A stretch of 42,521 nt of DNA, from IMG/VR virus record IMGVR_UViG_3300036770_004432, positions 1 through 42,521 of that record, one strand, 5' to 3'. How positions within the stretch are numbered: the first letter of the stretch is position 1; each line of letters starts with the position of its first letter. Of the stretch, positions 16,466-24,402 are shown piece after piece. Origin of the DNA: a virus. The notes beneath the pieces are model-generated. The model saw nothing but the letters and a program-made list of their open reading frames with translations, ran no database searches and was not told the DNA's origin. The position numbers and the translations under genes are program-made.

Positions 16466-16486
16466 CAAAAGTATCAACTACTTTTG
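16466..16486. promoter_or_regulatory. Inverted repeat upstream of the scaffold pair
   Basis: CAAAAGTA and TACTTTTG are perfect 8-base arms around a 5-base loop. They lie between the end of the collagen-like gene and the small gene before the scaffold. AT-rich TATACT lies just upstream on the minus strand (plus 16488-16493), so an operator over an internal promoter for scaffold and capsid is possible. A hairpin without a T-run is the alternative. Confidence 0.45.
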
Positions 16487-16504
16487 TAGTATACAACAAA
16501 AGAA

Positions 16505-17530
<1,026 letters not shown>

Positions 17531-17533
17531 TGC

Positions 17534-19075
17534 TTACTGAAGCAGCGCGTTGAGGAGCTGCTCCATGCGGTCTGGGGTCAGTTCTTGGTCGTCGTTTTCT
17601 TCGCCGGGGGATTCTTCCATTTCGGATTCGTCTTCGACTTCGCCGGGTTCTTCGCTGGGAAGGCTGCCGAGTTCCATCGAAGGGAGGATCTCGCCTTGGG
17701 TCAGGATGGCGCGGACTTCTTCGAGGGTGATGACGCCCTTGTCGAAGAGGGCGGTGATGGCGGTGACGTCTTGGCCGATCAAGCGGTCGATGTCGAAGTC
17801 GCGGCTGATGCTGACTTCGGGCGGTTCAATGCCGAGATACGCGCCAGCGAAGTCAAAAGCCTTCTGGAGGGTTTGTTCGAGGTCGAGGCTGACGGCGGCC
17901 AGCATGGAGTTGGTATCGACGCGGTCGAGGCGGCGGGCGTCGGCGGATTCGGCGACGAACTTTTGCTGGCTCAGCGTGCTGATGCCGAGCGTGGCCATCT
18001 GTTGCTGGAGTTCGCGGATTTCGTTGGATTGGGCCTCGAAGGCGCTGGAGGCGGGCTCCACGTAATAGACCTTGTTGCCGGGGGCGGTGGCCATTGCGTA
18101 GTTGACGCTGACCGCCATGTCCTTGGTTTGGTCGTCCCAGCCTTCAAGGACGAGCATGGGTTGGGAGGCGATGTGGAGGCTGTGGATTAGGTCGGCTTGG
18201 CGTTGGAAGTGCGCCAGGTTCAGGTAGGCGATGTCGATCAGCGGTGGGCGGCTGATCATCGTGTCCACCTTGTTGGAGTAGGTGGTGACGAGGGGGATTT
18301 GGTTGAGGCTGTAGGTGCCGGTGTCGATGAGTTCGTAGTCGCCGCTTTGGGCGTTGGGCTCCATGAAGCCGGGGCCGAGGGGTTTGAGGGCTTGGCGCTG
18401 GCGGTAGACCTCGTAGCGGCCAGGCTCGATCACGCGGATTTGTTCGTAGGTTTTTTCGCCGAAGCGGCCCTCGGGGACGATGGCTTTTTCGTAGATGCGG
18501 ACTTGGGTGAGGGTGCCGTAGGCGGCGTCGCGGTCCAGGCGCCAGCCGTAAATGTTGTAGGGGTCTACTTCGACCCAGTAGGGGCGGCGGCCGAGGGCGC
18601 GTTCTTCGGCGAGGCTGCGGATTTCGGTGGGAGCCGGGAAGTCGATGAGGGTGTGGGCTTGGCCGTAGGTCAAGCTGCAGATCAGGAGGCGGCGAGCGTA
18701 TTCGTCGAGGTCGGAGCCACAGCCGTCAACGTCGCGGGCGAAGACTTCGCGCCAGTAGGGGTCGCCTTCGAGGGCGATGGGTTTGCGGAGGATGAGGCCG
18801 GCGGCAGCGCGGATCAGGCGCTGGGTGTAAGGCGAGAAGACGGCGCGGTTGACGCGGCTCATGTAGGCCCGGTAGTCCTCTCGGGGTTCTAGCGGGAGGA
18901 AGGCTTCGCTGTTTTCGCGCAGGTACTCGGTGCCGCGGGTGACGGCTTTCATGATTTCCCAACCCTTCATCATGTCCAGCACGGCGGCTGTGCGGATGAA
19001 GGGGCTGTCGCCACCGTTTTGGTACGTCGTGGCGACGATGTGGGTCGGGAATTGGCCGGGTACTGCGTAGGTCAT
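17534..19075 (-). CDS. Portal protein, DUF4055 type
   Basis: The protein has 513 residues. The N-terminal half has the DUF4055 features RVNRAVFSPYTQRLIRAAAG and GSDLDEYARRLLICSLTYGQ followed by PYWVEVDPYNIYGWRLDRD. The central VTTYSNKVDTMISRPPLIDI and LAHFQRQADLIHSLHIASQP are typical of portals, and the C-terminal 60 residues are very acidic. Portals form the ring through which DNA enters and leaves the head. It sits downstream of the tail-tube pair and before the collagen-like gene, so the head module is interleaved with tail genes. Confidence 0.88.
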   Translation of the reverse strand: MTYAVPGQFPTHIVATTYQNGGDSPFIRTAAVLDMMKGWEIMKAVTRGTEYLRENSEAFLPLEPREDYRAYMSRVNRAVFSPYTQRLIRAAAGLILRKPIALEGDPYWREVFARDVDGCGSDLDEYARRLLICSLTYGQAHTLIDFPAPTEIRSLAEERALGRRPYWVEVDPYNIYGWRLDRDAAYGTLTQVRIYEKAIVPEGRFGEKTYEQIRVIEPGRYEVYRQRQALKPLGPGFMEPNAQSGDYELIDTGTYSLNQIPLVTTYSNKVDTMISRPPLIDIAYLNLAHFQRQADLIHSLHIASQPMLVLEGWDDQTKDMAVSVNYAMATAPGNKVYYVEPASSAFEAQSNEIRELQQQMATLGISTLSQQKFVAESADARRLDRVDTNSMLAAVSLDLEQTLQKAFDFAGAYLGIEPPEVSISRDFDIDRLIGQDVTAITALFDKGVITLEEVRAILTQGEILPSMELGSLPSEEPGEVEDESEMEESPGEENDDQELTPDRMEQLLNALLQ

Positions 19076-19079
19076 TTAG

Positions 19080-19352
19080 TCACCACTTGGTGCGATCCGC
19101 CCAGTAAGCGGCTGACATTTTTCCTTTCTTGATGTTAGCCGCGTGCCTAGCTTTGAACGCTTCGCGGCGTTTGCGGTCGGCCTCAGACTCTCCAGTGGTC
19201 TTGGGGGAGCCGGAGACGCCTTGTTGTCCGAAGCGGATAAGTTTTACTTCGCCGTTTTCTTTTGCGAGGACGGCGTGTGATTTAGTGGGATGTTTTGGGG
19301 TGCGTTTGGGTTTGTTGTAGCCCTCGAATTTTTCGCCGCGGTATTCAATCAT
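19080..19352 (-). CDS. DUF6321-like small basic protein (90 aa)
   Basis: The start is ATG at 19352, giving MIEYRGEKFEGYNKPKRTPK. The conserved core is SHAVLAKENGEVKLIRFGQQ, then SEADRKRREAFKARHAANIK and KMSAAYWADRTKW. I associate this pattern (DUF6321) with marine and cyanobacterial phages; no function is known to me. It overlaps the 65-residue gene upstream by 8 bases and precedes the portal. Confidence 0.78.
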   Translation of the reverse strand: MIEYRGEKFEGYNKPKRTPKHPTKSHAVLAKENGEVKLIRFGQQGVSGSPKTTGESEADRKRREAFKARHAANIKKGKMSAAYWADRTKW

Positions 19353-19542
19353 CGTCGTCTTCCTCGTCGTCGGGGTCTTCGATGGGCACCAGCACTTCGA
19401 TGCCGAGGGCGAGCATTTTGATGAAGTTGCCCAGGGTGTCTGGGACGGAGGGAGTTTTGAAGAGGAAGGTAGCGTGCGTGATACCTTCCTCACCATCAAT
19501 TTCGATGTGGATGCAGTTGCCGGTGACTGTTTGGATAGTCAT
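19345..19542 (-). CDS. Small hypothetical protein with acidic tail (65 aa)
   Basis: Not recognised. An N-terminal beta region (MTIQTVTGNCIHIEIDGEEG) is followed by FLFKTPSVPDTLGNFIKMLA and a very acidic end with nine Asp/Glu in the last twelve residues. It lies between the second tail-tube gene and the DUF6321-like gene and overlaps the latter by 8 bases. Confidence 0.6.
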   Translation of the reverse strand: MTIQTVTGNCIHIEIDGEEGITHATFLFKTPSVPDTLGNFIKMLALGIEVLVPIEDPDDEEDDDD

Positions 19543-19554
19543 GGCTCCAGCCGG

Positions 19555-19971
19555 TTAGATGGAAGCGGTGATGGCGCCGCTGGTAATGAAGTTGCAGGTG
19601 ATGACTTCGAGTTCGCCCACCGTGGCGCTGAAGTCGGCGCTGGTGATGATGCCCGAGAAGGTGATCTTTTTGCCGCCGCTGGTGTCCAAGTACAGCTCGA
19701 AGGCGGCGTTGGCGCTGTCTTCGGTGGTAAGGACGTCTTGCAGGAAGGCGGCGGTTTCGTCGGCGCTGGAGGCCGTGTACATCAGCTCGACGGTACCGGA
19801 GCCGGAGATGAGGCCGCCCACGAATTCGCGGCTGGTGGAGCCGTGGTCAGTGGTGTCGAGCGTGTCCTTGTTGATGGTCAGGGACCAACTGCGGGTCGAG
19901 GTGATTGCAGCAGGGGTGGAACCGTCGTTTTCGAATTTGACGGAGCCCTCTTCGCCACGAAAAAAGGCCAT
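19555..19971 (-). CDS. Major tail tube protein, paralogue 2
   Basis: The protein has 138 residues, beginning MAFFRGEEGSVKFENDGS, with RSWSLTINKDTLDTTDHGST and GELEVITCNFITSGAITASI. This is the pattern of TP901-1-type major tail proteins: a beta-sandwich subunit of the tail tube with the conserved W-x-hydrophobic-x-x-x-K-D-x-x-D-T-T block. It is about 70% identical over its full length (about 99 of 138 residues by eye) to the gene directly upstream, with no gaps. A 57-base gap with an inverted repeat lies between the two. Confidence 0.8.
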   Translation of the reverse strand: MAFFRGEEGSVKFENDGSTPAAITSTRSWSLTINKDTLDTTDHGSTSREFVGGLISGSGTVELMYTASSADETAAFLQDVLTTEDSANAAFELYLDTSGGKKITFSGIITSADFSATVGELEVITCNFITSGAITASI

Positions 19972-19973
19972 AG

Positions 19974-19997
19974 CTGGAGCGGGGTGCTTTGCTCCAG
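19974..19997. promoter_or_regulatory. Inverted repeat between the two tail-tube genes
   Basis: CTGGAGC and GCTCCAG are 7-base arms around a 10-base loop. On the minus strand the hairpin ends just before the start of the second tail-tube gene (ATG at 19971) and would cover its ribosome binding region. It could tune the ratio of the two tube proteins. No T-run follows. Confidence 0.4.
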
Positions 19998-20028
19998 TCT
20001 ACGGCCTAAGTCGAGGGGTGTTTAGTTA

Positions 20029-20445
20029 TTAGATAGAGGCGGTGATTGCGCCAGAGCTGATGAAGTTGACGGTGATGACTTCCAGTTCGCCGACGGTTGC
20101 GCTGTAGTCAGCGCTGGTGATGATGCCGGTGAAGGTGATTTTCTTAGTGCCGGAGGTGTCCAAGAAGAGTTCGAACTGGGCGTCGGTTTGGTCCGTGGTG
20201 GTCAGGACGTCGTCGATGAAGTTGAGGGTTTCGCCCGAGCCGGGGGCGGTATACATGACTTCGGCGCTGCCGCTTCCAGAGAGGAGGCTGCCGATGAATT
20301 CACGGCTGGTCGAACCTTGGTCGGTTACGTCCAGGGTGTCTTTGTTGATGGTGAAGCTCCAGCTGCGGGTGGACGAGACCGCGGCCACGACGCCGGAGCT
20401 GTCCTTGAAGCTGATGGAGCCCTCCTCGCCGCGAAAGAAAGCCAC
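20029..20445 (-). CDS. Major tail tube protein, paralogue 1
   Basis: The protein has 138 residues, beginning MAFFRGEEGSISFKDSSG, the same build and length as the downstream copy at 19555-19971. The identical parts are the first ten residues, the NKDTLD and GSTSREF blocks and the last 35 residues. The differences cluster in residues 11-24 and 58-80, which are probably surface loops. Tail-tube proteins stack in hexameric rings around the tape measure. Two copies suggest a mixed tube, or one tube and one decorated or terminal ring. Confidence 0.8.
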   Translation of the reverse strand: MAFFRGEEGSISFKDSSGVVAAVSSTRSWSFTINKDTLDVTDQGSTSREFIGSLLSGSGSAEVMYTAPGSGETLNFIDDVLTTTDQTDAQFELFLDTSGTKKITFTGIITSADYSATVGELEVITVNFISSGAITASI

Positions 20446-20476
20446 GGGTTGTTATGCAGTAGGGGATGTTTTGAGT

Positions 20477-20659
20477 TTAGTTGATGATTTCTTCGACGAG
20501 TTCCAGGGCAGCAGCCACTTCTTTTTTGGCTTTTGCGGGGGTGACGGCGATGGCGGCCTGCTTGGCGAGGAAGCGGGCGCAGCGGGGGTCCCAGAGCTTG
20601 GGGTTGCGCTTGCCCTTGACGGCGAAGATCGCATCGAGCATTACGGAGGTGATTTCCAT
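20477..20659 (-). CDS. Small helical hypothetical protein (60 aa)
   Basis: The protein is MEITSVMLDAIFAVKGKR, then NPKLWDPRCARFLAKQAAIA, ending in a helix KEVAAALELVEEIIN. It is not recognised. It lies four bases after the 116-residue gene and before the first tail tube. The reading frame is supported by the tight spacing, and the longer overlapping frame looks like low-complexity shadow. Confidence 0.6.
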   Translation of the reverse strand: MEITSVMLDAIFAVKGKRNPKLWDPRCARFLAKQAAIAVTPAKAKKEVAAALELVEEIIN

Positions 20660-20663
20660 GGGA

Positions 20664-21014
20664 TTAGCCGTGGTAGGCGATGGCGATGTGGGGGACGACG
20701 TCTGGGGTGCCAGAGCTTACTTCTGAGATTCGCATACGAATCTTGGAGGCGGCTTTACCGTCGTAGAAGTAGACGTATTCGCCGGCTGAGTTGATGGTTT
20801 TGGCGGTGTCGATGGTGAACCACGTGCCGTTGCCGTTGAAGCTGCACTCCAGGGCGAGCTTGAAGGTGGCGGCGCCAGTGACTTTGGCTGCGAAGGTGTA
20901 GCTAGAGGAGTGGGCAGCGACCTCGAACCATTCGTCGAGGGCGTCCATGGTGGCGCCGGTGTATTCGACGATGTTGGTGAAGCGGTCGGTGGCGGTGGTA
21001 GAGACGGCGGCCAT
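20664..21014 (-). CDS. Hypothetical structural protein (116 aa)
   Basis: The protein is beta-rich: DEWFEVAAHSSSYTFAAKVT, CSFNGNGTWFTIDTAKTINS, then EYVYFYDGKAASKIRMRISE. The pattern of short strands with Gly/Thr/Ser turns looks like a virion surface or decoration protein, but no family is recognised. It follows the small basic gene by two bases. Confidence 0.6.
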   Translation of the reverse strand: MAAVSTTATDRFTNIVEYTGATMDALDEWFEVAAHSSSYTFAAKVTGAATFKLALECSFNGNGTWFTIDTAKTINSAGEYVYFYDGKAASKIRMRISEVSSGTPDVVPHIAIAYHG

Positions 21015-21016
21015 GA

Positions 21017-21187
21017 TTACTTGCTCCGTTTTTTGGGTTTTTTGGCGGTTTTGGCCGCGGCTTTGAAGGCGGCGTCGGTGGGGGCGCCTTTCGCTCCAGG
21101 CTTACGCATTTTTTCGCCGCTGCCGGCTTCGATGCGCTTGCGTTTGGCTGCGATGTTGGCGTAAAGGCCCTTTTTCTTGGCGGCCAT
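21017..21187 (-). CDS. Small basic phage protein (56 aa)
   Basis: The ATG at 21187 overlaps the stop of the previous gene as TAATG. The protein starts MAAKKKGLYANIAAKRKRIE, continues AGSGEKMRKPGAKGAPTDAA and ends with a Lys/Ala-rich tail. The GLYANI-x-AKRKRI and GSGEKMRKPG-x-KGAPT pattern is one I associate with many marine and cyanobacterial phages; its function is unknown. High basic charge suggests DNA or RNA contact, perhaps packaged with the genome. Confidence 0.8.
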   Translation of the reverse strand: MAAKKKGLYANIAAKRKRIEAGSGEKMRKPGAKGAPTDAAFKAAAKTAKKPKKRSK

Positions 21188-21369
21188 TATTTTTTGCCTC
21201 CCTTTTTGGTGGGTTTTTTGCGTGCCATGCCTGCTTCGCTGAGGGCAATGGCGATTGCCTGCTTGCGGGAGGTCACTTTGCGGCCCGAGCTGGACTTAAG
21301 CGTTCCAGCAGAGTATTCGGACATGACCTTTTCGACCTTTTTCTGGCCTTTTGTAGGTTTTTTGGCCAT
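21187..21369 (-). CDS. Small basic phage protein, DUF6496-like (60 aa)
   Basis: The start is MAKKPTKGQKKVEKVMSEYS at ATG 21369, then GTLKSSSGRKVTSRKQAIAI and ALSEAGMARKKPTKKGGKK. The VxSRKQAIAIALSEAGxxRKK block is the DUF6496 pattern known from bacteria and phages. The function is not known; the charge suggests nucleic acid binding. It lies 32 bases after the large terminase gene. Confidence 0.8.
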   Translation of the reverse strand: MAKKPTKGQKKVEKVMSEYSAGTLKSSSGRKVTSRKQAIAIALSEAGMARKKPTKKGGKK

Positions 21370-21401
21370 GTTTCGCGGGCTTTTCTGCAGTCTACGGAGT
21401 G

Positions 21402-22652
21402 TTAGTAGAGGCGGTAGGAGGTTTGGCCGAGGGTGCCGTGTTTGGCGAGGTTGAATTGTTGGAGGCAGAGGTAGCCGAAGGCGTCGAAGGCGTGGTCTAC
21501 GCCGAGATTTTTGTTGGGGAGGCCGGTTCCAGGGGCGTAGGTGAGGGTGCGGAGGGATTTGATTAGTTCTTTGCAGCGGGGGTGGATGTAGGTGCGGCGT
21601 GTTCCAGTGGCGTCGAGGAGGGCGGTGTTGACGGCGGTGATTTTGTCGCGGATTTTCCAGGGGGCTTTGGGGCTGGAGACGTTGAAGCCACTGCGGCGGA
21701 GGATGTTGTGGTCGGTCAGTCCCACGCCGGAGGTTTTGCGGGCGCCGCCGGTGGGGTCCGGGCAAGCGATAACGCGGCGATCCACGCCAAAGCGGCGGGT
21801 CACTTCTTCGGCGAAGTCCCAGGTGGTGGCGCCGCCGGTGAGCATGATTTCGTCGAAGACGTAGAGGGTGTCGTCTTTGAGGACGGCGCAGATGCCGGAC
21901 ATGGGATCCACGTTGAAGTCCACCCCCAGGAGGAGTGGAAGTATTGAAATATCGGTTGCTTCGGTGGAGATGTTTTCGTCGCCGAATGAGACGGCCACGA
22001 GACCGCTGAGATTTTCGAAGCTGGCCTCGAATTCTTGGCGGAAGGTGCGGGCGTCGAGTTGGCTGCGGGCGGCTTCGATTTCTTCCGGTGGGACGTTGTC
22101 GCCGTCGATGGTCGTGAATTGCCAGCGGCTCCAGTCAGAATCGCCGGAGTCGGCGTATTGCCAGAGTTCGTAGAACCAGCTGGCGGTGCCATCGGGGGTG
22201 GAGATGAACAATGCCCAGCCTTGTTTGTCGGCGAGGGCGGGGCGGATGACCTCGAACCAGACGTCGGCGGACATGAAGGCGGCTTCGTCGAGAACGACTC
22301 CAGCGAGGCTCCTGCCTCGCAGGGCCATGGCGTTTTCAGTGCCCTTCAGTTCGATGGTTGAGCCGTTGACTAGTTCGATCTTCAGGTCGGTCTCGTTCTT
22401 GGACTTGATCCAGGCTTTCGGGACCAGCTTTTTCATTACCTTCCAGGCAATGTCTTTCGCCATCCGGTATGTAGGGGCTGCATAGAAGAATGTTTCGCCC
22501 GGCCTTTCGATCGCCCCACGCAGCAACTCGATACATGAGAGGTAGCTTTTTCCGAAGCGGCGGCCGGCTACCAATACTCTGAAGCGTTTTCGGCTGGAAA
22601 AAACTTGGCCTTGGGCGTAGCGGAGGGAGAGGGTTCCAGCCGTTTCGGCCAT
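21402..22652 (-). CDS. terL: Terminase large subunit
   Basis: The protein has 416 residues. Residues 29-36 are the Walker A motif (AGRRFGKS) and residues 117-124 the Walker B region (LAGVVLDEAAF, Asp122 and Glu123). The nuclease domain shows LGVDFNVDPMSG near residues 240-250 and VDHAFDAFGYLCLQ near residue 390 with the metal-binding acidic residues. TerL drives DNA packaging through the portal and cuts concatemers. The start ATG follows a 195-base gap with a strong hairpin, so it may have its own promoter; I could not find convincing boxes. Confidence 0.95.
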   Translation of the reverse strand: MAETAGTLSLRYAQGQVFSSRKRFRVLVAGRRFGKSYLSCIELLRGAIERPGETFFYAAPTYRMAKDIAWKVMKKLVPKAWIKSKNETDLKIELVNGSTIELKGTENAMALRGRSLAGVVLDEAAFMSADVWFEVIRPALADKQGWALFISTPDGTASWFYELWQYADSGDSDWSRWQFTTIDGDNVPPEEIEAARSQLDARTFRQEFEASFENLSGLVAVSFGDENISTEATDISILPLLLGVDFNVDPMSGICAVLKDDTLYVFDEIMLTGGATTWDFAEEVTRRFGVDRRVIACPDPTGGARKTSGVGLTDHNILRRSGFNVSSPKAPWKIRDKITAVNTALLDATGTRRTYIHPRCKELIKSLRTLTYAPGTGLPNKNLGVDHAFDAFGYLCLQQFNLAKHGTLGQTSYRLY

Positions 22653-22809
22653 TTTTTCGGGTACGGGTACCTTCTAGGGTATTACAGAAATTCGACCCCT
22701 CCCCCGGGTGTGTAACAGAGGGAGGAAATGCGAATGTATCAGTAGGTTCCCCGCCCCCCGCTAGCACGGCTAAATAACTCGAACCCTCCCCCCTTATGTG
22801 AGAAGAATT

Positions 22810-22840
22810 GCGGCCCGCTAGGTGTAAATTAGCGGGCCGC
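22810..22840 (-). terminator. Strong 11-base hairpin before the terminase gene
   Basis: GCGGCCCGCTA and TAGCGGGCCGC are perfect 11-base arms with a 9-base loop. On the minus strand the hairpin comes 8 bases after the stop of the 65-residue gene and is followed by AATTCTTCTC, a broken T-run. It is probably a terminator for the three small genes upstream or an attenuator for terminase. Confidence 0.65.
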
Positions 22841-22847
22841 GGTAAGG

Positions 22848-23045
22848 TTAACTATCGGCGAGAATCTTGCGAGCTTGTGCTAGCACTGATTCTCGCGATC
22901 CTTTTAGGTTGTGCTCACTTTTAAGTATCGCATATGCGCTGGGGCCGCGGCGCTTCATGCCCTTAAGCTCCAACTGGAGAGCTGACACAAGGGCATAGAG
23001 TCGGAAGCGGTCGATCTGGGAGCCAGTGAGGACGGAAGCGGTCAT
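22848..23045 (-). CDS. Small helical protein (65 aa)
   Basis: I chose the ATG at 23045 because it overlaps the stop of the 25-residue peptide (ATGA). The longer upstream frame is a shadow. The protein is MTASVLTGSQIDRFRLYALV, then LQLELKGMKRRGPSAYAILK and a C-terminal helix. It is not recognised, but the pattern of a helix followed by a basic turn would fit a small DNA- or RNA-binding protein. Confidence 0.6.
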   Translation of the reverse strand: MTASVLTGSQIDRFRLYALVSALQLELKGMKRRGPSAYAILKSEHNLKGSRESVLAQARKILADS

Positions 23046-23119
23046 AGCAGGATCAGGATGAGGGCGGTGGGCACCAGGGGCAGGGCCCCTAGCAGGATCT
23101 GGCGGAGTGCTCGCTTCAT
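23042..23119 (-). CDS. 25-residue single-helix membrane peptide
   Basis: The peptide is too short for usual gene calling. Its sequence starts MKRALRQILLGALPLV and ends PTALILILL: a basic start of six residues, then about 18 hydrophobic ones, enough for one membrane helix. Its ATG overlaps the stop of the 100-residue gene upstream (ATGA) and its TGA overlaps the start of the 65-residue gene (again ATGA), so all three should be translated as a coupled series. The function is unknown; a toxin-like or membrane-anchoring role is speculation. Confidence 0.6.
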   Translation of the reverse strand: MKRALRQILLGALPLVPTALILILL

Positions 23120-23418
23120 GCTGCGGCAGCCTCCTTAGCCTTCTTCTCGATCTTGTCGCGGAGTGCTCCCATTGTGCGCTCGACCTCAGCCTGGAGATCC
23201 GAGAGTCGGTCAATCCAGAGGTCGGCGTCGCGCTCCTTAGCACTCCAGCGGATGTTGCCGATCAAGCGATCTGCAGCTTTAAGGAGTTGCTCTGGCGTAG
23301 CGCCCTTGATCTCCACGGCGTCGCCATTGTCGGCGGTTACGGTTACCTTGCCGTCATAGGAGCACAGATCCACGCGGACGTCGTGGAGTTCGGCGCGGAG
23401 TTGGGTAGAGGTCTTCAT
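23116..23418 (-). CDS. Hypothetical protein with coiled coil (100 aa)
   Basis: The N-terminal half is beta-like (QLRAELHDVRVDLCSYDGKV, TVTADNGDAVEIKG) and the C-terminal half is a long helix (DLQAEVERTMGALRDKIEKK, then Ala-rich). It is not recognised. It is the first gene of the coupled trio before terminase. The leader upstream (23439-23483) has three copies of a GCGGAT element that may be its control site. Confidence 0.65.
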   Translation of the reverse strand: MKTSTQLRAELHDVRVDLCSYDGKVTVTADNGDAVEIKGATPEQLLKAADRLIGNIRWSAKERDADLWIDRLSDLQAEVERTMGALRDKIEKKAKEAAAA

Positions 23419-23438
23419 GGGGTCCCTTGGTTTAGGTA

Positions 23439-23483
23439 GTGCGGATGTGATCCGCTTGGACCCTTCCTAGGACGGATCCGCAC
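23439..23483. promoter_or_regulatory. Operator-like GCGGAT/ATCCGC repeats
   Basis: GTGCGGAT at 23439-23446 faces ATCCGC at 23450-23455 with a three-base spacer, and ATCCGCAC occurs again at 23476-23483 inside a GGATCC palindrome. They lie upstream of the leftward 100-residue gene (ATG at 23418). The arrangement is what a dimeric repressor or activator site looks like. The binding protein is unknown. Confidence 0.5.
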
Positions 23484-23572
23484 CCTTGGCAATACCGTTA
23501 CACATTAGGATAACTTATGCTTGTCGGATGCTAGGATCCGGAGGCTAGTGCACCCGTACTAGCCTGCGAGAG

Positions 23573-23668
23573 TAGTACATCAGAACTGTAGTACATAACA
23601 CCTATAGTACACCTGTGCTGTAGTACATCAGACCTATAGTACACCTGTGCCCTAGTGCAGCTGTACTA
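23573..23668. repeat. Six 16-base iterons (TAGTACA type)
   Basis: TAGTACA begins at 23573, 23589, 23605, 23621 and 23637, exactly 16 bases apart, and a degenerate TAGTGCA at 23653 keeps the spacing. The units alternate in their second halves: TAGTACATCAGAACTG and TAGTACATCAGACCTA, against TAGTACACCTGTGCTG and TAGTACACCTGTGCCC. A TAGTGCA...TACTAGCC element occurs before the array (23546-23563) and again at its end. It lies in the non-coding gap between the small terminase gene and the genes before TerL, so a packaging (pac) recognition site or a replication origin is likely. Confidence 0.85.
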
Positions 23669-23684
23669 GCCTCGTGCGCCAGGT

Positions 23685-23795
23685 ATGAATGGCCTATGAA
23701 TGGCCTATGAATGGCCGCGGCAATGAATGGCAATTCATGAATGGCGATCCCGCGATGAATGGCAATTCATGAATGGCGCTCCGGGCATGAATGAC
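23685..23795. repeat. ATGAATGGC repeat array
   Basis: Seven exact ATGAATGGC copies start at 23685, 23696, 23707, 23723, 23737, 23755 and 23769, and ATGAATGAC starts at 23787. Spacings are 11, 11, 16, 14, 18, 14 and 18. From 23723 a 32-base unit occurs twice in which ATGAAT and ATTCAT form a dyad. The array ends three bases before the stop side of the small terminase gene. Together with the 16-base iterons it fills the 379-base gap between genes. Confidence 0.88.
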
Positions 23796-23797
23796 AC

Positions 23798-24286
23798 CTA
23801 GCCGGCCCGTTTGTCGTCGATCTCCACCCGAAGCACAGGGGCCGCGGCGGCTTGAGCCTCTGGTGCGACTTCGCCCACCACCGCGCCCATGTCCTTGAGC
23901 AGCATCGCTGCAGTCTGCAGTTGACCCTTCCGCACGGCGGCAGAGAACAACCGCTCCCGCATCTGAGCGATTCGAGAGACTAACCGCGGCCTCTCCCGCT
24001 CAAAATCCTGTGCTACCCACTGTTGCACAGCGTCCCAGTCTTTCCATGCTGTACTTACAGCGATGCCCTCTCTTTCCGCGTGCTCTAGCACCAGTTGCCG
24101 TGTGGTGAGCCCGTCTAGTTGCCGTTTGTACAGCCGCTGTTGGCGTTGCTCTATCACTGCGTCAGGATTGCGCTTCCCGTAAATTCGCCGCATCCGTTCG
24201 GCGCTATCACGGGGATAACCGTTCGCGGTTAAATCTTCCGCCGTAACTTCCGGCGCTTCGGTGTTAGCTTCCGGCTGTTCGGCCAT
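23798..24286 (-). CDS. terS: Terminase small subunit (probable)
   Basis: The start is ATG at 24286 (MAEQPEANTEAPEVTAEDLT). The longer frame upstream looks like non-coding sequence. The 162 residues contain a helical region with QLDGLTTRQLVLEHAEREGI and STAWKDWDAVQQWVAQDFER, which reads as a helix-turn-helix, followed by helices for oligomer formation and a flexible Ala-rich end. TerS proteins recognise pac or cos DNA and load TerL. The repeat arrays immediately downstream make this role attractive. TerL lies three small genes away. Confidence 0.7.
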   Translation of the reverse strand: MAEQPEANTEAPEVTAEDLTANGYPRDSAERMRRIYGKRNPDAVIEQRQQRLYKRQLDGLTTRQLVLEHAEREGIAVSTAWKDWDAVQQWVAQDFERERPRLVSRIAQMRERLFSAAVRKGQLQTAAMLLKDMGAVVGEVAPEAQAAAAPVLRVEIDDKRAG

Positions 24287-24402
24287 TGTTAAGATCCCCA
24301 GGCTGTTTGCTTCAATCTTAGGCTGTACCTTGCAAGCGGCCGCAGGCCGCGCAGCAAAAAGACCCGGCAGCAGGGCCGGGCCGTTGATCGGTGGGGTGCC
24401 AG

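Noticed and set aside
22336-22847. Longer leftward frame upstream of the large terminase
   Set aside because: It overlaps the terminase N-terminus in another frame and lacks a family pattern; the gap is non-coding apart from the hairpin.
23573-23795. Regularly spaced repeats that might be a CRISPR array
   Set aside because: Repeats of 7-9 bases with 2-16 base gaps are far too short, there are no unique spacers of 25-40 bases, and no cas genes are seen.
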